Shown here: piece after piece, positions 14,566 to 23,557 of the stretch
How the letters are laid out: the number at the start of each line of letters is the position of its first letter
Numbering within the stretch: position 1 is the stretch's first letter
Origin: Pseudomonas sp. LS1212
Lineage (GTDB): Bacteria > Pseudomonadota > Gammaproteobacteria > Pseudomonadales > Pseudomonadaceae
DNA: 64,000 nt
Reading direction: 5' to 3'
Assembly (NCBI RefSeq): GCF_024741815.1
Contig: NZ_CP102951.1
Coordinates: 5,222,001-5,286,000, forward strand
Position numbers and translations under genes: made by a program
The notes under the pieces: model-generated
Database searches by the model: none
The model's input: only the letters and a program-made list of their open reading frames with translations
What the model was told of the DNA's origin: nothing

Positions 14566-16344
14566 TCAGAACTGCTCGGCGTCGAGCAGGTACAGCGACT
14601 CGCTACCGGCCTTGACCGACGCCGTGAGCGAGTGGATACGCGGCAGCAGACGGGCGAAATAGAAGCGAGCGGTGCCGATCTTGCTGGCGTAGAAATCGTC
14701 CTGGCCTTCCTTGCCCATGGCCGCCTTGGCCATCAACACCCACATGTAGGCATAGGCTGTGTAACCGAATACCTGCAGGTATTCCACCGAAGCGGCGCCA
14801 ATTTCATGTGGGTTGGTTTTGGCGCGATCCAGTACCCAGGCGGTCAACTCATCAAGGTTGTCCAGGGCCGCGTTCAACGGTTTGACGAACTCGGCGAGGC
14901 TGGCGTCGGCGGTGGCCGTGAAGTGGCGGATTTCGTCGGCGAACAACTGGTAGAACGCACCACCGGTGCCCACCACCTTGCGCCCGATCAGGTCCAGCGC
15001 CTGAATGCCGTTGGTGCCCTCGTAGATCTGGGTGATGCGCACGTCACGCACCAGTTGCTCCTGACCCCACTCGCGAATATAGCCATGGCCACCGAACACC
15101 TGCTGACCGTGCACGGTGGCTTCCAGGCCCAGGTCGGTGAGGAAGGCCTTGGCCACCGGCGTCAGCAGCGCCACCAGCTCCTCGGCGCGTTTGCGCGCGG
15201 CCGGGTCTTCGCTGAACTTGGCCGTATCGAGCTGCATGGCCACGTAGGTCGAAAACGCACGACTGCCTTCGTTGCAGGCTTTCATGGTCAGCAACATGCG
15301 GCGCACATCCGGGTGCACGATGATCGGGTCGGCGACCTTGTCCTTGGCTTGCGGGCCGGTCGGCGAACGGCTTTGCAGGCGATCGCGGGCGTACTCGATG
15401 GCGTTCTGGTAGGAACGCTCGCCGCACGCCAGGCCCTGGATGCCGACACCCAGGCGCTCGTAGTTCATCATGGTGAACATGGCCGCCAGGCCCTTGTTCG
15501 GTTCGCCGACCAGATAGCCGACCGCCTCATCGAAGTTCATCACGCAGGTGGACGACGCCAGGATGCCCATCTTGTGTTCGATCGAACCGCAGTTGGCCGG
15601 GTTGCGCTCACCCAGGCTGCCGTCGGCATTGACCAGGAACTTCGGCACCAGGAACAGCGAAATGCCTTTCGGCCCGGCCGGTGCGTCGGGCAGCTTGGCC
15701 AGCACCAGGTGGATGATGTTTTCGGTCAGGTCGTGCTCGCCACCGGTGATGAAGATCTTGGTGCCGCTGACTTTACAGGAGCCATCGGCCTGCGGTTCGG
15801 CGCGAGTGCGGATGATGCCCAGGTCCGTACCGGCGTGCGGTTCGGTCAGGCACATGGACCCGGCCCAGACGCCGGCATACATGTTCGGCAGGTAAGCCGC
15901 CTTCAACTCGTCGCTGGCGTGGGCGTTGATCGACAGGCAGGCACCGGCCGTCAGCATCGGATACAGGCCGAAGGCCAGGCTTGAGGAGTTGACCATTTCT
16001 TCGACTTGCGCCGAAACGACCTTTGGCATACCCATGCCGCCGTACACCTGATCACCGCCAACACCGACCCAGCCACCTTCGGCGTAGGTCTGGTAGGCCT
16101 CGGGAAAACCTGCTGGGGTGGTGACGACACCTGCGTCCCAACGGCAACCCTCTTCATCGCCGCTGCGGCTCAGCGGAGCAATGCTTTTGCTGGTGACCTT
16201 GCCCGCCTCTTCGAGAATGGCATCAACGGTATCGACATCGACCGTGTCTGCCAGCCCGGGCAGTTGCGCCCAGAGGTTGGCAACCTCGAAAACTTCATTG
16301 AGGACGAAGCGCATATCGCGCAGGGGCGCTTTGTAGTCAGCCAT
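14566..16344 (-). CDS. Acyl-CoA dehydrogenase (with C-terminal extension domain)
   Basis: 592 aa, longer than simple 380-aa acyl-CoA dehydrogenases because of an N-terminal AcdN-like segment and the C-terminal extension seen in the AidB/DmdC-like group. FAD-binding and core motifs are visible: MCLTEPHAGTDLG (about 160-172), KIFITGGEHDLTENI, and IYEGTNGIQALDLIGRKV (about 445). It oxidises an acyl-CoA to the trans-2-enoyl-CoA; chain-length preference is not deducible. It has a close paralogue at 18057-19862. The gene appears to be monocistronic. Confidence 0.9.
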   Translation of the reverse strand: MADYKAPLRDMRFVLNEVFEVANLWAQLPGLADTVDVDTVDAILEEAGKVTSKSIAPLSRSGDEEGCRWDAGVVTTPAGFPEAYQTYAEGGWVGVGGDQVYGGMGMPKVVSAQVEEMVNSSSLAFGLYPMLTAGACLSINAHASDELKAAYLPNMYAGVWAGSMCLTEPHAGTDLGIIRTRAEPQADGSCKVSGTKIFITGGEHDLTENIIHLVLAKLPDAPAGPKGISLFLVPKFLVNADGSLGERNPANCGSIEHKMGILASSTCVMNFDEAVGYLVGEPNKGLAAMFTMMNYERLGVGIQGLACGERSYQNAIEYARDRLQSRSPTGPQAKDKVADPIIVHPDVRRMLLTMKACNEGSRAFSTYVAMQLDTAKFSEDPAARKRAEELVALLTPVAKAFLTDLGLEATVHGQQVFGGHGYIREWGQEQLVRDVRITQIYEGTNGIQALDLIGRKVVGTGGAFYQLFADEIRHFTATADASLAEFVKPLNAALDNLDELTAWVLDRAKTNPHEIGAASVEYLQVFGYTAYAYMWVLMAKAAMGKEGQDDFYASKIGTARFYFARLLPRIHSLTASVKAGSESLYLLDAEQF

Positions 16345-16473
16345 GGCAACCTCTCACAGGACAAGGTCCAAGCAGGACCAATTAACAAAGGCCCAGCTTA
16401 ACTCAAGAACACGCGAGAGACATAGGGTCGCTTAGTGACCACTCATCAAAAATTAGTCACATCATTCTGACGC

Positions 16474-17805
16474 TCAATGGGCAGCCGGCGCACGTACGGC
16501 ACCACGACGATTCTGCCCGAAAGGCATTACACAATTACGCCCTGCACCCTTGGCACTATAGAGCGCCTGATCCGCCGATTTGAGCACTTGTTCAGGCGAA
16601 CGGTGCTCAGCCAGGCGCTCGGCAACGCCGATACTTATAGTTACCGACACGCTGCCAGCACCCGCCGCACCCCGGCGCTGGCGCCCTTGCTGATCATCGT
16701 GAGGGCGACTTTCCTGATTGCGCAGCTGGATGTTGTAAGTGGCGATGGCCTCGCGGATGGCCTCCAGGTGTGGCAGGCATTCCTCCAGCGTCCTGGCGGC
16801 GAACACCAACGCAAACTCCTCGCCACCGTAACGGTAGGCCCGCCCGCCCCCGGTGACCTTCGACAGCTTGCTGGCCACCAGCCGCAGCACCTGATCGCCG
16901 ACATCGTGACCATGGGTATCATTGAATTTCTTGAAATGATCGACGTCGGTCATCGCCAACACATAGTTGCGCCCCAACCGCTGCATGCGCTCGTTCAGCG
17001 CACGGCGTCCCGGCAAGCCCGTCAGCTCGTCACGAAACGCCATCTGGTATGCCTCGTGGGATACCGCAGCGGCGATCATCAACATCACCTGGCTGCACAT
17101 GATGTTCAGCGTGAACGGCAAGGTGAACGTCCTGGGCAACATCCAGAAAAGCCCGATCAACCCGATCACTTGCGCAGCGTGCAAAGGGCGAGGATTCCGC
17201 AGGTATTGCACCACCAGCAGGACAAAAGCGGCCAGAAATACGGGATAGGCCAGTTGTATCAAACTCATCCATTGCCCATGCAAGGCAGGCCAGCGGATCA
17301 CTGCCAGCCAGCCGAGCAAGGACTGCGAGAAACTCTGCTCCAGCCCCAGCACGACGCCGCCGACCGCCACCAGCACGGCAAAGCGCGCGACCATATCCTG
17401 GAACAGGTGAGTGCGTTCCTGCCACACCGCGAACAGGCCGAACATCAGCGGCAGCAACAGACAGCACAGGTGAAACACTACCGCCGCGTCGTCACGTACC
17501 TTGCCATAGTCCCGGTAATAGTCGGTCTGGGTATCGAGCAGGTAATAGGCAATGTAGACGGTGACCATCAGAAACAATTCGCGCTGACGTCGGTACACGA
17601 CGCAGTAGGCACCGCCGAGCAGCAGGACCAGGGTTGGCAGGACATTGAACAGGGAAGTGAAGAAGACATTGAGGTCTTTCACGTAGGCAGCCGCAAGCCC
17701 CGCGAACAACAAGAGTAACGACGGCAGGAAATGACTGAAACGCACAGCTGATAAGCGCGGCAAGGGCAAAGTCCCGGAAACCAATAGATGGCATTGTGCC
17801 TTCAT
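16474..17805 (-). CDS. Membrane-bound diguanylate cyclase
   Basis: 443 aa. About six or seven hydrophobic segments in residues 20-230 form a membrane sensor region, followed by a GGDEF domain. The active-site motif is GGEEF (about residue 326, in RAYRYGGEEFALVF), the active variant. The product-inhibition I-site RxxD five residues upstream is absent (T-G-G-G instead), so feedback by c-di-GMP may be weak. A basic, Q-rich insertion (RPHDDQQGRQRRGAAGAG) interrupts the domain before VTISIGVAE. The enzyme makes cyclic di-GMP at the membrane. It sits between the two dehydrogenase genes on the same strand but in its own unit. Confidence 0.88.
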   Translation of the reverse strand: MKAQCHLLVSGTLPLPRLSAVRFSHFLPSLLLLFAGLAAAYVKDLNVFFTSLFNVLPTLVLLLGGAYCVVYRRQRELFLMVTVYIAYYLLDTQTDYYRDYGKVRDDAAVVFHLCCLLLPLMFGLFAVWQERTHLFQDMVARFAVLVAVGGVVLGLEQSFSQSLLGWLAVIRWPALHGQWMSLIQLAYPVFLAAFVLLVVQYLRNPRPLHAAQVIGLIGLFWMLPRTFTLPFTLNIMCSQVMLMIAAAVSHEAYQMAFRDELTGLPGRRALNERMQRLGRNYVLAMTDVDHFKKFNDTHGHDVGDQVLRLVASKLSKVTGGGRAYRYGGEEFALVFAARTLEECLPHLEAIREAIATYNIQLRNQESRPHDDQQGRQRRGAAGAGSVSVTISIGVAERLAEHRSPEQVLKSADQALYSAKGAGRNCVMPFGQNRRGAVRAPAAH

Positions 17806-17878
17806 CTTATCGGCAGCAGATTACGGTTTGTTAGCCCCTGTTCATGAAGATTTACGCAGAAAGCCGATCGCACACTCA

Positions 17879-17983
17879 TGTAGCCGCTGCCGCAGGCTGC
17901 GCTGAGGTCCGGCAGGACCTCCCAGCGACCTTGAGATCTTGCGCCCGCTTTGCGGTCGAGCGCAGCCTGCGGCAGCGGCTACA
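17879..17983. repeat. Paired REP-type element, family 1 (gtagccgctgccgc)
   Basis: TGTAGCCGCTGCCGCAGGCT... is inverted against ...AGCCTGCGGCAGCGGCTACA at the other end, arms of about 25 bp enclosing about 55 bp. The same family recurs at 28343-28464 and 46537-46641 and as a half copy at 42909-42928. This one lies in the gap upstream of the diguanylate cyclase. Confidence 0.85.
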
Positions 17984-18007
17984 TGGTTTGCTGGTGTCCA
18001 CAAAACA

Positions 18008-18040
18008 AAAAGCCGCCTGCCCGTGAGGGCAGACGGCTTG
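18008..18040 (-). terminator. Terminator of the second acyl-CoA dehydrogenase gene
   Basis: On the minus strand a stem AAGCCGtCTGCCC-TCAC-GGGCAGgCGGCTT runs into TTTTTGTTTTG, about 17 bases after the stop codon. Confidence 0.85.
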
Positions 18041-18056
18041 AGGTTCAGCCCGTGAC

Positions 18057-19862
18057 TCAGTAAGCCAGGCCGAAGTGCTCTTCGTTCATGTCCATCAGGT
18101 TATTGGCGCCCGACAGCATGGTTGCAACGTGAGTGCGCGTACGCGGCAGGATGCGCTGGAAGTAGAAGCGCGCGGTCTGCAGTTTAGCGGTGTAGAACGC
18201 TTCCTCGGTCGTTCCGGCAGCCAGTTTCTCGGCAGCCAGGCGCGCCATGTCGGCCCAGAAGTAAGCCAGGCAGGCATAACCAGAGTACATCAGGTAATCC
18301 ACGGAAGCTGCACCGACTTCTTCGCGATCTTTCATGGCGGCCATACCAACCTTCATGGTCAGCTCGCCCCACTCTTTGTTCAGCGCAGCCAGCGGTTCGA
18401 CGAACTCTTTGACCGCTTCGTTGCCTTCGTTGTTCTGGCAGAACTTGTGGACGATCCTGGTGAAGCCTTTCAGAGCCTCGCCTTGGGTCATCAGCACTTT
18501 ACGGCCGAGCAGGTCCAGCGCCTGGATACCGGTGGTGCCTTCGTACAGCATGGAAATGCGGCTGTCACGAACGTTCTGCTCCATGCCCCACTCGGCGATG
18601 AAGCCGTGGCCGCCGTAGATTTGCACACCGTGGTTAGCCGACTCGAAGCCAACCTCAGTCATGAACGCCTTGGCGATCGGAGTCAGGAATGCCAACAGGG
18701 CATCGGCCTGTTTCCTGGCCGCTTCATCCTGGCTGTACTTGACGATGTCGACTTGCTTGGCAGTGAAGTAGACCATGGCGCGGTTGCCTTCGGCGAACGC
18801 TTTCATGGTCAGCAACATGCGGCGCACGTCAGGGTGCACGATGATCGGGTCAGCAGCCTTTTCCGGCGCTTTCGGGCCAGTCAGGGAACGCATTTGCAGA
18901 CGATCTCGAGCGTATTTCAAGCCGCCCTGGAAGGCGACTTCGGCGTGGGCCAGGCCTTGCAGCGCAGTGCCCAGGCGTGCAGTGTTCATGAAGGTGAACA
19001 TGCAGTTCAGGCCTTTGTTCGCCGGGCCGATCAGGAAACCAGTGGCCGCGTCGAAGTTCATCACGCAAGTCGCGTTACCGTGGATACCCATCTTGTGTTC
19101 CAGGGACCCGCAGCTTACGCCGTTGCGCTCACCGACAGTGCCATCGGCATTGGGCAGGAACTTCGGAACGATAAACAACGAAATGCCTTTGGTGCCGGCA
19201 GGCGCGTCGGGCAGGCGTGCCAGAACGATATGGACGATGTTGCCGGCCATGTCGTGTTCGCCGGCCGAGATGAAGATCTTGGTGCCGGTTACTTTGTAGG
19301 AGCCGTCGGCTTGCGGTTCGGCCTTGGTGCGCAGCATGCCCAGGTCAGTACCGCAGTGCGGCTCGGTCAGGCACATGGTGCCGGTCCACTCACCCGAAAC
19401 CAGCTTGGTCAGATAAGTCGCTTGCTGCTCATGGGTGCCGTGCTCGGAGATGGTGTTCATCGCGCCGTGGGACAGGCCAGGGTACATGCCCCAGGACCAG
19501 TTCGACTCGCCGACCATTTCGCTGATCGCCAGGCCCAGGGATTCCGGCAGGCCTTGGCCGCCGTGTTCGGCATTGTGGGCCAGGCTTGGCCAGCCGCCTT
19601 CGACGAATTGATTGTAGGCTTCCTTGAAGCCGGTAGGGGTTTTCACGCCCGACTCGCTCCAGGTGCAACCTTCCAGGTCACCCACGCGGTTCAGCGGAGC
19701 CAGGACCTGTTCACAAAACTTGGCGCCTTCTTCAAGAATGGCATCAACCATATCCTTCGTTGCGTCCTGGCAAGCCGGCAGGCTCTGATAGTGCGCTTCG
19801 TAGCCGAGCATCTCGTCACGTACGAAACGAATATCACGCAAGGGGGCCTTGTATTCAGGCAT
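18057..19862 (-). CDS. Acyl-CoA dehydrogenase, fatty-acid type paralogue
   Basis: 601 aa from the ATG at 19862 (MPEYKAPLRDIRF); a longer frame upstream has no RBS and would cover the operator. It shares the architecture of the 14566-16344 protein: MCLTEPHCGTDLG, KIFISAGEHDMAGNI and LYEGTTGIQALDLLGRKV. It catalyses the first step of beta-oxidation. Two overlapping PsrA-type operators 75-100 bp upstream suggest derepression by long-chain fatty acids or acyl-CoA, consistent with a role in long-chain fatty-acid use. Terminator at 18008-18040. Confidence 0.9.
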   Translation of the reverse strand: MPEYKAPLRDIRFVRDEMLGYEAHYQSLPACQDATKDMVDAILEEGAKFCEQVLAPLNRVGDLEGCTWSESGVKTPTGFKEAYNQFVEGGWPSLAHNAEHGGQGLPESLGLAISEMVGESNWSWGMYPGLSHGAMNTISEHGTHEQQATYLTKLVSGEWTGTMCLTEPHCGTDLGMLRTKAEPQADGSYKVTGTKIFISAGEHDMAGNIVHIVLARLPDAPAGTKGISLFIVPKFLPNADGTVGERNGVSCGSLEHKMGIHGNATCVMNFDAATGFLIGPANKGLNCMFTFMNTARLGTALQGLAHAEVAFQGGLKYARDRLQMRSLTGPKAPEKAADPIIVHPDVRRMLLTMKAFAEGNRAMVYFTAKQVDIVKYSQDEAARKQADALLAFLTPIAKAFMTEVGFESANHGVQIYGGHGFIAEWGMEQNVRDSRISMLYEGTTGIQALDLLGRKVLMTQGEALKGFTRIVHKFCQNNEGNEAVKEFVEPLAALNKEWGELTMKVGMAAMKDREEVGAASVDYLMYSGYACLAYFWADMARLAAEKLAAGTTEEAFYTAKLQTARFYFQRILPRTRTHVATMLSGANNLMDMNEEHFGLAY

Positions 19863-19936
19863 AGCGATAAACCTCTGCTGATGAATCCTGGATGGAGTGA
19901 CCGCGAGAGACCGGGCAGCACTGGCTGGCATCCGAT

Positions 19937-19963
19937 CAAACAGTTGTTTGAAACATACGTTTA
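19937..19963. promoter_or_regulatory. Tandem PsrA-type operators
   Basis: CAAAC-AGTT-GTTTG (19937-19950) is a perfect fit to the PsrA pattern G/CAAAC-N2-4-GTTTG/C. GAAAC-ATAC-GTTTA (19950-19963) is a one-mismatch copy sharing one base. Both lie upstream of the fatty-acid acyl-CoA dehydrogenase start at 19862. Confidence 0.7.
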
Positions 19964-20139
19964 CGCCGAAACCTTGTCAAGCGCCGTTCGCGCAACTCAT
20001 CTGGCGCAAGTCTGAAAAGCGCGCAGGCAAAGGCTCGCAGCGGGACGGCAACGATTTGATGAATACTTGAAGATTAGTCGAAGGCAGGCAGGATGAGCGC
20101 CGAGAGCGGCGCCCCCCCGAAGGATAGAGTCAACCGAAT

Positions 20140-20835
20140 CTAGCCAACCAGATTCAGCTCCAGGAGATCCAGCTCCAGGTGAGCAGCCACCGCCTCGGGC
20201 GATACCAGCTTGAGTTTTGGCACTCGCCCCAGACAAGGTGCGGGCAGGCGTTCGGCCAGGGTGGCGAGGTTCTCTTCCAGGCGCGAAGTCCGCGCGTCGA
20301 TGATGTTTGCGACCCAACCGGCCAGTTGCAGGCCGTCCTGGGCAATGGCTTCGGCGGTCAGCAAGGCATGATTGATACAACCCAGGCGCACGCCTACCAC
20401 CAGAATGACCGGCAGTTGCAGGGCCATGGCCAAGTCGGACAGGTTTGCCTGGTCGGACAAGGGCACACGCCAGCCACCGGCCCCTTCGATCAGCGTGAAA
20501 TCCGCGTCCCTGGCCAAGATATCGCGCATCGGCCCGAGCAAGGACTGCACGTCCAGTACCACGCCGGCCTCGCGTGCGGCCAGATGCGGCGCTATCGCCG
20601 GCTCGAAGGCGAACGGATTGACCTCTTCGTACTTCAGCTTTATCGAGCTTTCGGCCATCAGTGCCAGGGCATCGGCATTGCGCAGGCCCTTGGGGGTGAC
20701 CTCGCAACCGGATGCCACAGGCTTGGCTCCGAGGGTCGCAAGACCGTTCAGCTTCGCGGCATGCAGCAGGCCTGCTGCAATCGTCGTCTTGCCGACATCA
20801 GTGTCAGTGCCTGCGATGAAGTAGGCAGCGCTCAT
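20140..20835 (-). CDS. bioD: Dethiobiotin synthetase
   Basis: 231 aa from the ATG at 20835; the longer frame runs into bioC. It makes dethiobiotin from 7,8-diaminopelargonate, CO2 and ATP. The P-loop GTDTDVGKTT is at residues 9-18, KPVASGCE follows near 43, and EGAGGWRVPL is the conserved Walker-B-like loop. It is the last gene of the operon, starting one base after the bioC stop, with an RBS (GGAGG) inside the bioC 3' end. No terminator is obvious in the 277 bp to the next gene. Confidence 0.95.
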   Translation of the reverse strand: MSAAYFIAGTDTDVGKTTIAAGLLHAAKLNGLATLGAKPVASGCEVTPKGLRNADALALMAESSIKLKYEEVNPFAFEPAIAPHLAAREAGVVLDVQSLLGPMRDILARDADFTLIEGAGGWRVPLSDQANLSDLAMALQLPVILVVGVRLGCINHALLTAEAIAQDGLQLAGWVANIIDARTSRLEENLATLAERLPAPCLGRVPKLKLVSPEAVAAHLELDLLELNLVG

Positions 20836-20836
20836 T

Positions 20837-21661
20837 TCAGCCTCCTTGTTCCAGCGGCTTGTGCAATACGGCATAGACCACCTGGTAGGTCGCCGGCAAC
20901 CCCTGTGGCTGCCGAAAGCCTTCATAGGCCTGCCTCAGGCCGATCATACGCGCTCTGCCGGTCAACCCGCCGGGCCTTCCCGGATTGAGGTTGTGCGCGC
21001 CAAGCGCCTTGAGTTCATGGGTCAACCCACGCAAGTCAGGGTAGTACAGAACATGCGGCCGGGATTCGAGGCTGAGCACCTGCAAACCACTGTGTTCACA
21101 AAGCCGCTGATAATCCTCCAGGCGCCGGAAGCGATTGACATGCACCATGCCGTCGACGGCCTGCCAACTCTCGCGCAGCTCATGCAGCGTGCCGACGCAG
21201 AGACTGGCAAACGCCATCACGCCGCCCGGCTGCAAGACTCGATGCCCTTCCCTGAGCACGGCTGCAAAGTCGGCACACCACTGTACGGCCAGGCTTGAGA
21301 ACAGCAACTGGCAGCTCTGCCCCTGCAATGGCAGGCGCTCGGCATCGCCGGCAATGAAGTAATCCGCCCCACCCTGGGGGCGAGCGTGCTGGAGCATGCC
21401 TTCGGCGATGTCCAGCGCAATACCCTCACTGTGCGGGTACCGGTTGGCCAATACGCGACTGAAGTAACCGGTGCCACTGCCCAGGTCAAGCCAGCGCTGC
21501 GGCTGCAGGCTCTGCGGCAGACGAGCAAGCAGCTCCGTACCGACTGCCCGTTGCAATTCGGCGACGCTGTCGTAGCTGGTAGCGGCGCGGGAAAAGGACG
21601 CCGCCACCTGGCGCTTGTCGGGCAAGCTGCCGGGCAGGCCCGGCTGGGAAAGATCAGTCAT
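20837..21661 (-). CDS. bioC: Malonyl-[acyl-carrier protein] O-methyltransferase
   Basis: 274 aa from the ATG at 21661 (MTDLSQPG). BioC methylates malonyl-ACP so it can prime pimeloyl chain synthesis. SAM motif I, WLDLGSGTGYFSRVLA, is at residues 57-72, and the family N-terminus DKRQVAASFSRAATSYD at 15-31 is clear. The start overlaps the bioH end by eight bases. Confidence 0.95.
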   Translation of the reverse strand: MTDLSQPGLPGSLPDKRQVAASFSRAATSYDSVAELQRAVGTELLARLPQSLQPQRWLDLGSGTGYFSRVLANRYPHSEGIALDIAEGMLQHARPQGGADYFIAGDAERLPLQGQSCQLLFSSLAVQWCADFAAVLREGHRVLQPGGVMAFASLCVGTLHELRESWQAVDGMVHVNRFRRLEDYQRLCEHSGLQVLSLESRPHVLYYPDLRGLTHELKALGAHNLNPGRPGGLTGRARMIGLRQAYEGFRQPQGLPATYQVVYAVLHKPLEQGG

Positions 21662-22385
21662 CACCGGACTCATGCAAGAAGGCCTGGATGGCCGCAGCCA
21701 ATTCATGGGGAGCCTCCAGAAGAAACGCGTGGGAGGCCTGCTCGATCAGGCCGACTTCGACATCCGGCAGCAGCGTCAGAAGCTCGCCGGCTACCTCGGC
21801 AGGGACCAGGCCGTCGGCGCCTGCAAACAGGTGCAGCTGCGGGCCGGCAAAGGCCTGCAATGCATGGCGGGTATCCATTTTTGCCAACAAGGCCAAACCG
21901 TGTTGCAGGCTGGCGCAAGGTGTATGCGGTGCGCCGGCGTTGAGCAGGCGCGCCAGCCCGCGGGGGTCCTGGGCACCTTGCGCGCACAGCAGGGCGAAGC
22001 GCTTGAGGGTCGTGTGCGGCTCGCTCTGGCAACCTTTCAAAAACGCATCGAAGGTTTCGCTGGCCATGGCATGAGGCCAATCGGCACGCGCGACAAAGCA
22101 GGGATTGCTCGCCATTGTAACCACGCCGCAACAGCGATCGCCCCGACGGGCCGCCAGTTCGCTGGCCAGCATCCCACCCAGCGACCAACCGCCAAGCCAG
22201 GCATCATCGGGCATCGTTGCGTCCAATTCATCGAGCCAATCCTCAAGGTCGTCGCAGGCAAGCTCCGGCAAGGGCTCGATCTCGACCCGTAGATGCTCAT
22301 CCAGCCCCTGCAGCGCAGCGGCCAACGGTTCCAGCGGGGAGATGCCCAGGCCCCAGCCCGGCAGCAGGATCAGTCGATCACGCAT
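21654..22385 (-). CDS. bioH: Pimeloyl-[acyl-carrier protein] methyl ester esterase
   Basis: 243 aa from the ATG at 22385. BioH removes the methyl group from pimeloyl-ACP methyl ester, ending chain elongation. An alpha/beta hydrolase with nucleophile S68 in GWSLGG, oxyanion-region LPGWGLG at 8-14, an Asp in LFAGADGLVP and a His in EQASHAFLLEAP. It overlaps the end of bioF by eight bases, so translation is coupled. Confidence 0.94.
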   Translation of the reverse strand: MRDRLILLPGWGLGISPLEPLAAALQGLDEHLRVEIEPLPELACDDLEDWLDELDATMPDDAWLGGWSLGGMLASELAARRGDRCCGVVTMASNPCFVARADWPHAMASETFDAFLKGCQSEPHTTLKRFALLCAQGAQDPRGLARLLNAGAPHTPCASLQHGLALLAKMDTRHALQAFAGPQLHLFAGADGLVPAEVAGELLTLLPDVEVGLIEQASHAFLLEAPHELAAAIQAFLHESGDD

Positions 22386-23550
22386 CGCCTGGCTCCAGCA
22401 GCGGGTAACACTCGGCAAGCGCATCCAACAATAGCTGCACTTGCGTCTCGCTGTGGGCCGCCGAGAGGGTTACCCGCAGCCGGGCACTGCCCGCCGGAAC
22501 TGTTGGCGGGCGAATGGCGGTGACCAGCAGGCCCCGCTCGCGGAGCATCTGCGACAGGCGCAGGGCGCGCTCACTCTCACCGATCATGATCGGCTGGATC
22601 GGTGTGAAGCTGTCCATCAGCTCGAGGCCGATCTGCTCGGCACCTGCCCGGAACTGGCGGATCAAATTCGCCAGATGCTCGCGCCGCCAATGTTCGCTGC
22701 GCAGCAATTCGAGGCTTTTCAGCGTTGCGCAGGCCAATGCCGGCGGCTGGCTGGTGGTGTAGATATAGGGGCGGGCGAACTGGATCATGCTATCGATCAA
22801 GTCGTCGCTGCCGGCCACGAAGGCACCGGCCGTACCGAAGCCCTTGCCCAACGTACCGACCAGTACCGGCACGTCGTCCTGGCTCAGCCCGAAGTGCTCG
22901 ACGATCCCGCCGCCGTTAGCACCCAACGGACCGAAACCATGCGCGTCATCGACCATCAGCCAGGCGCCCCTGGCGCGAGCAACCCGGGCCAGTGCCGGAA
23001 GATTAGCCAGGTCGCCGTCCATGCTGAATACCCCGTCGGTCACCACCAGGGTATTGCCGCAGGCTTTTTCCAGACGGCTGGCGAGACTCTCGGCGTCATT
23101 GTGCAGGTAACGGCTGAAGCGCGCCCCGCTGAGCAGGCCGGCATCGAGCAGAGAGGCATGGTTGAGACGGTCTTCGAGCACCGTATCACCCTGCCCCACC
23201 AGCGCCGTCACGGCGCCCAGGTTGGCCATGTAGCCGGTGGAAAACAGCAAGGCTCGCGGGCGACCAGTGAACTCGGCCAGCGCTTCTTCCAGCGCATGGT
23301 GCGGGCCGCTATGGCCGATCACCAGGTGCGAAGCCCCACCGCCCACGCCCCAGCGCTCGGCGCCGGCACGCCAGGCCTTGATGACCTCGGGATGATTGGC
23401 CAGGCCCAGGTAATCGTTGCTGCAGAACGCCAGCAGCGGCTGACCGTCGACCACCACTTCAGGCCCCTGCGGGCTCTCGAGCAACGGCCGCTGACGGTAC
23501 AGCGCGGCGGCACGACGTTCGTCCAGGCGCGCGCGGAGATTGAAGGTCAT
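22378..23550 (-). CDS. bioF: 8-amino-7-oxononanoate synthase
   Basis: 390 aa from the ATG at 23550 (MTFNLRARLD). A PLP enzyme condensing pimeloyl-ACP/CoA with L-alanine. The Schiff-base lysine is K236 in GTLGKGFGTAGAF. FCSNDYLGLANHP (about 42-54) and VDDAHGFGPLG (about 200-210) are conserved. It follows bioB by seven bases. Confidence 0.96.
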   Translation of the reverse strand: MTFNLRARLDERRAAALYRQRPLLESPQGPEVVVDGQPLLAFCSNDYLGLANHPEVIKAWRAGAERWGVGGGASHLVIGHSGPHHALEEALAEFTGRPRALLFSTGYMANLGAVTALVGQGDTVLEDRLNHASLLDAGLLSGARFSRYLHNDAESLASRLEKACGNTLVVTDGVFSMDGDLANLPALARVARARGAWLMVDDAHGFGPLGANGGGIVEHFGLSQDDVPVLVGTLGKGFGTAGAFVAGSDDLIDSMIQFARPYIYTTSQPPALACATLKSLELLRSEHWRREHLANLIRQFRAGAEQIGLELMDSFTPIQPIMIGESERALRLSQMLRERGLLVTAIRPPTVPAGSARLRVTLSAAHSETQVQLLLDALAECYPLLEPGDA

Positions 23551-23557
23551 GGGCGCC

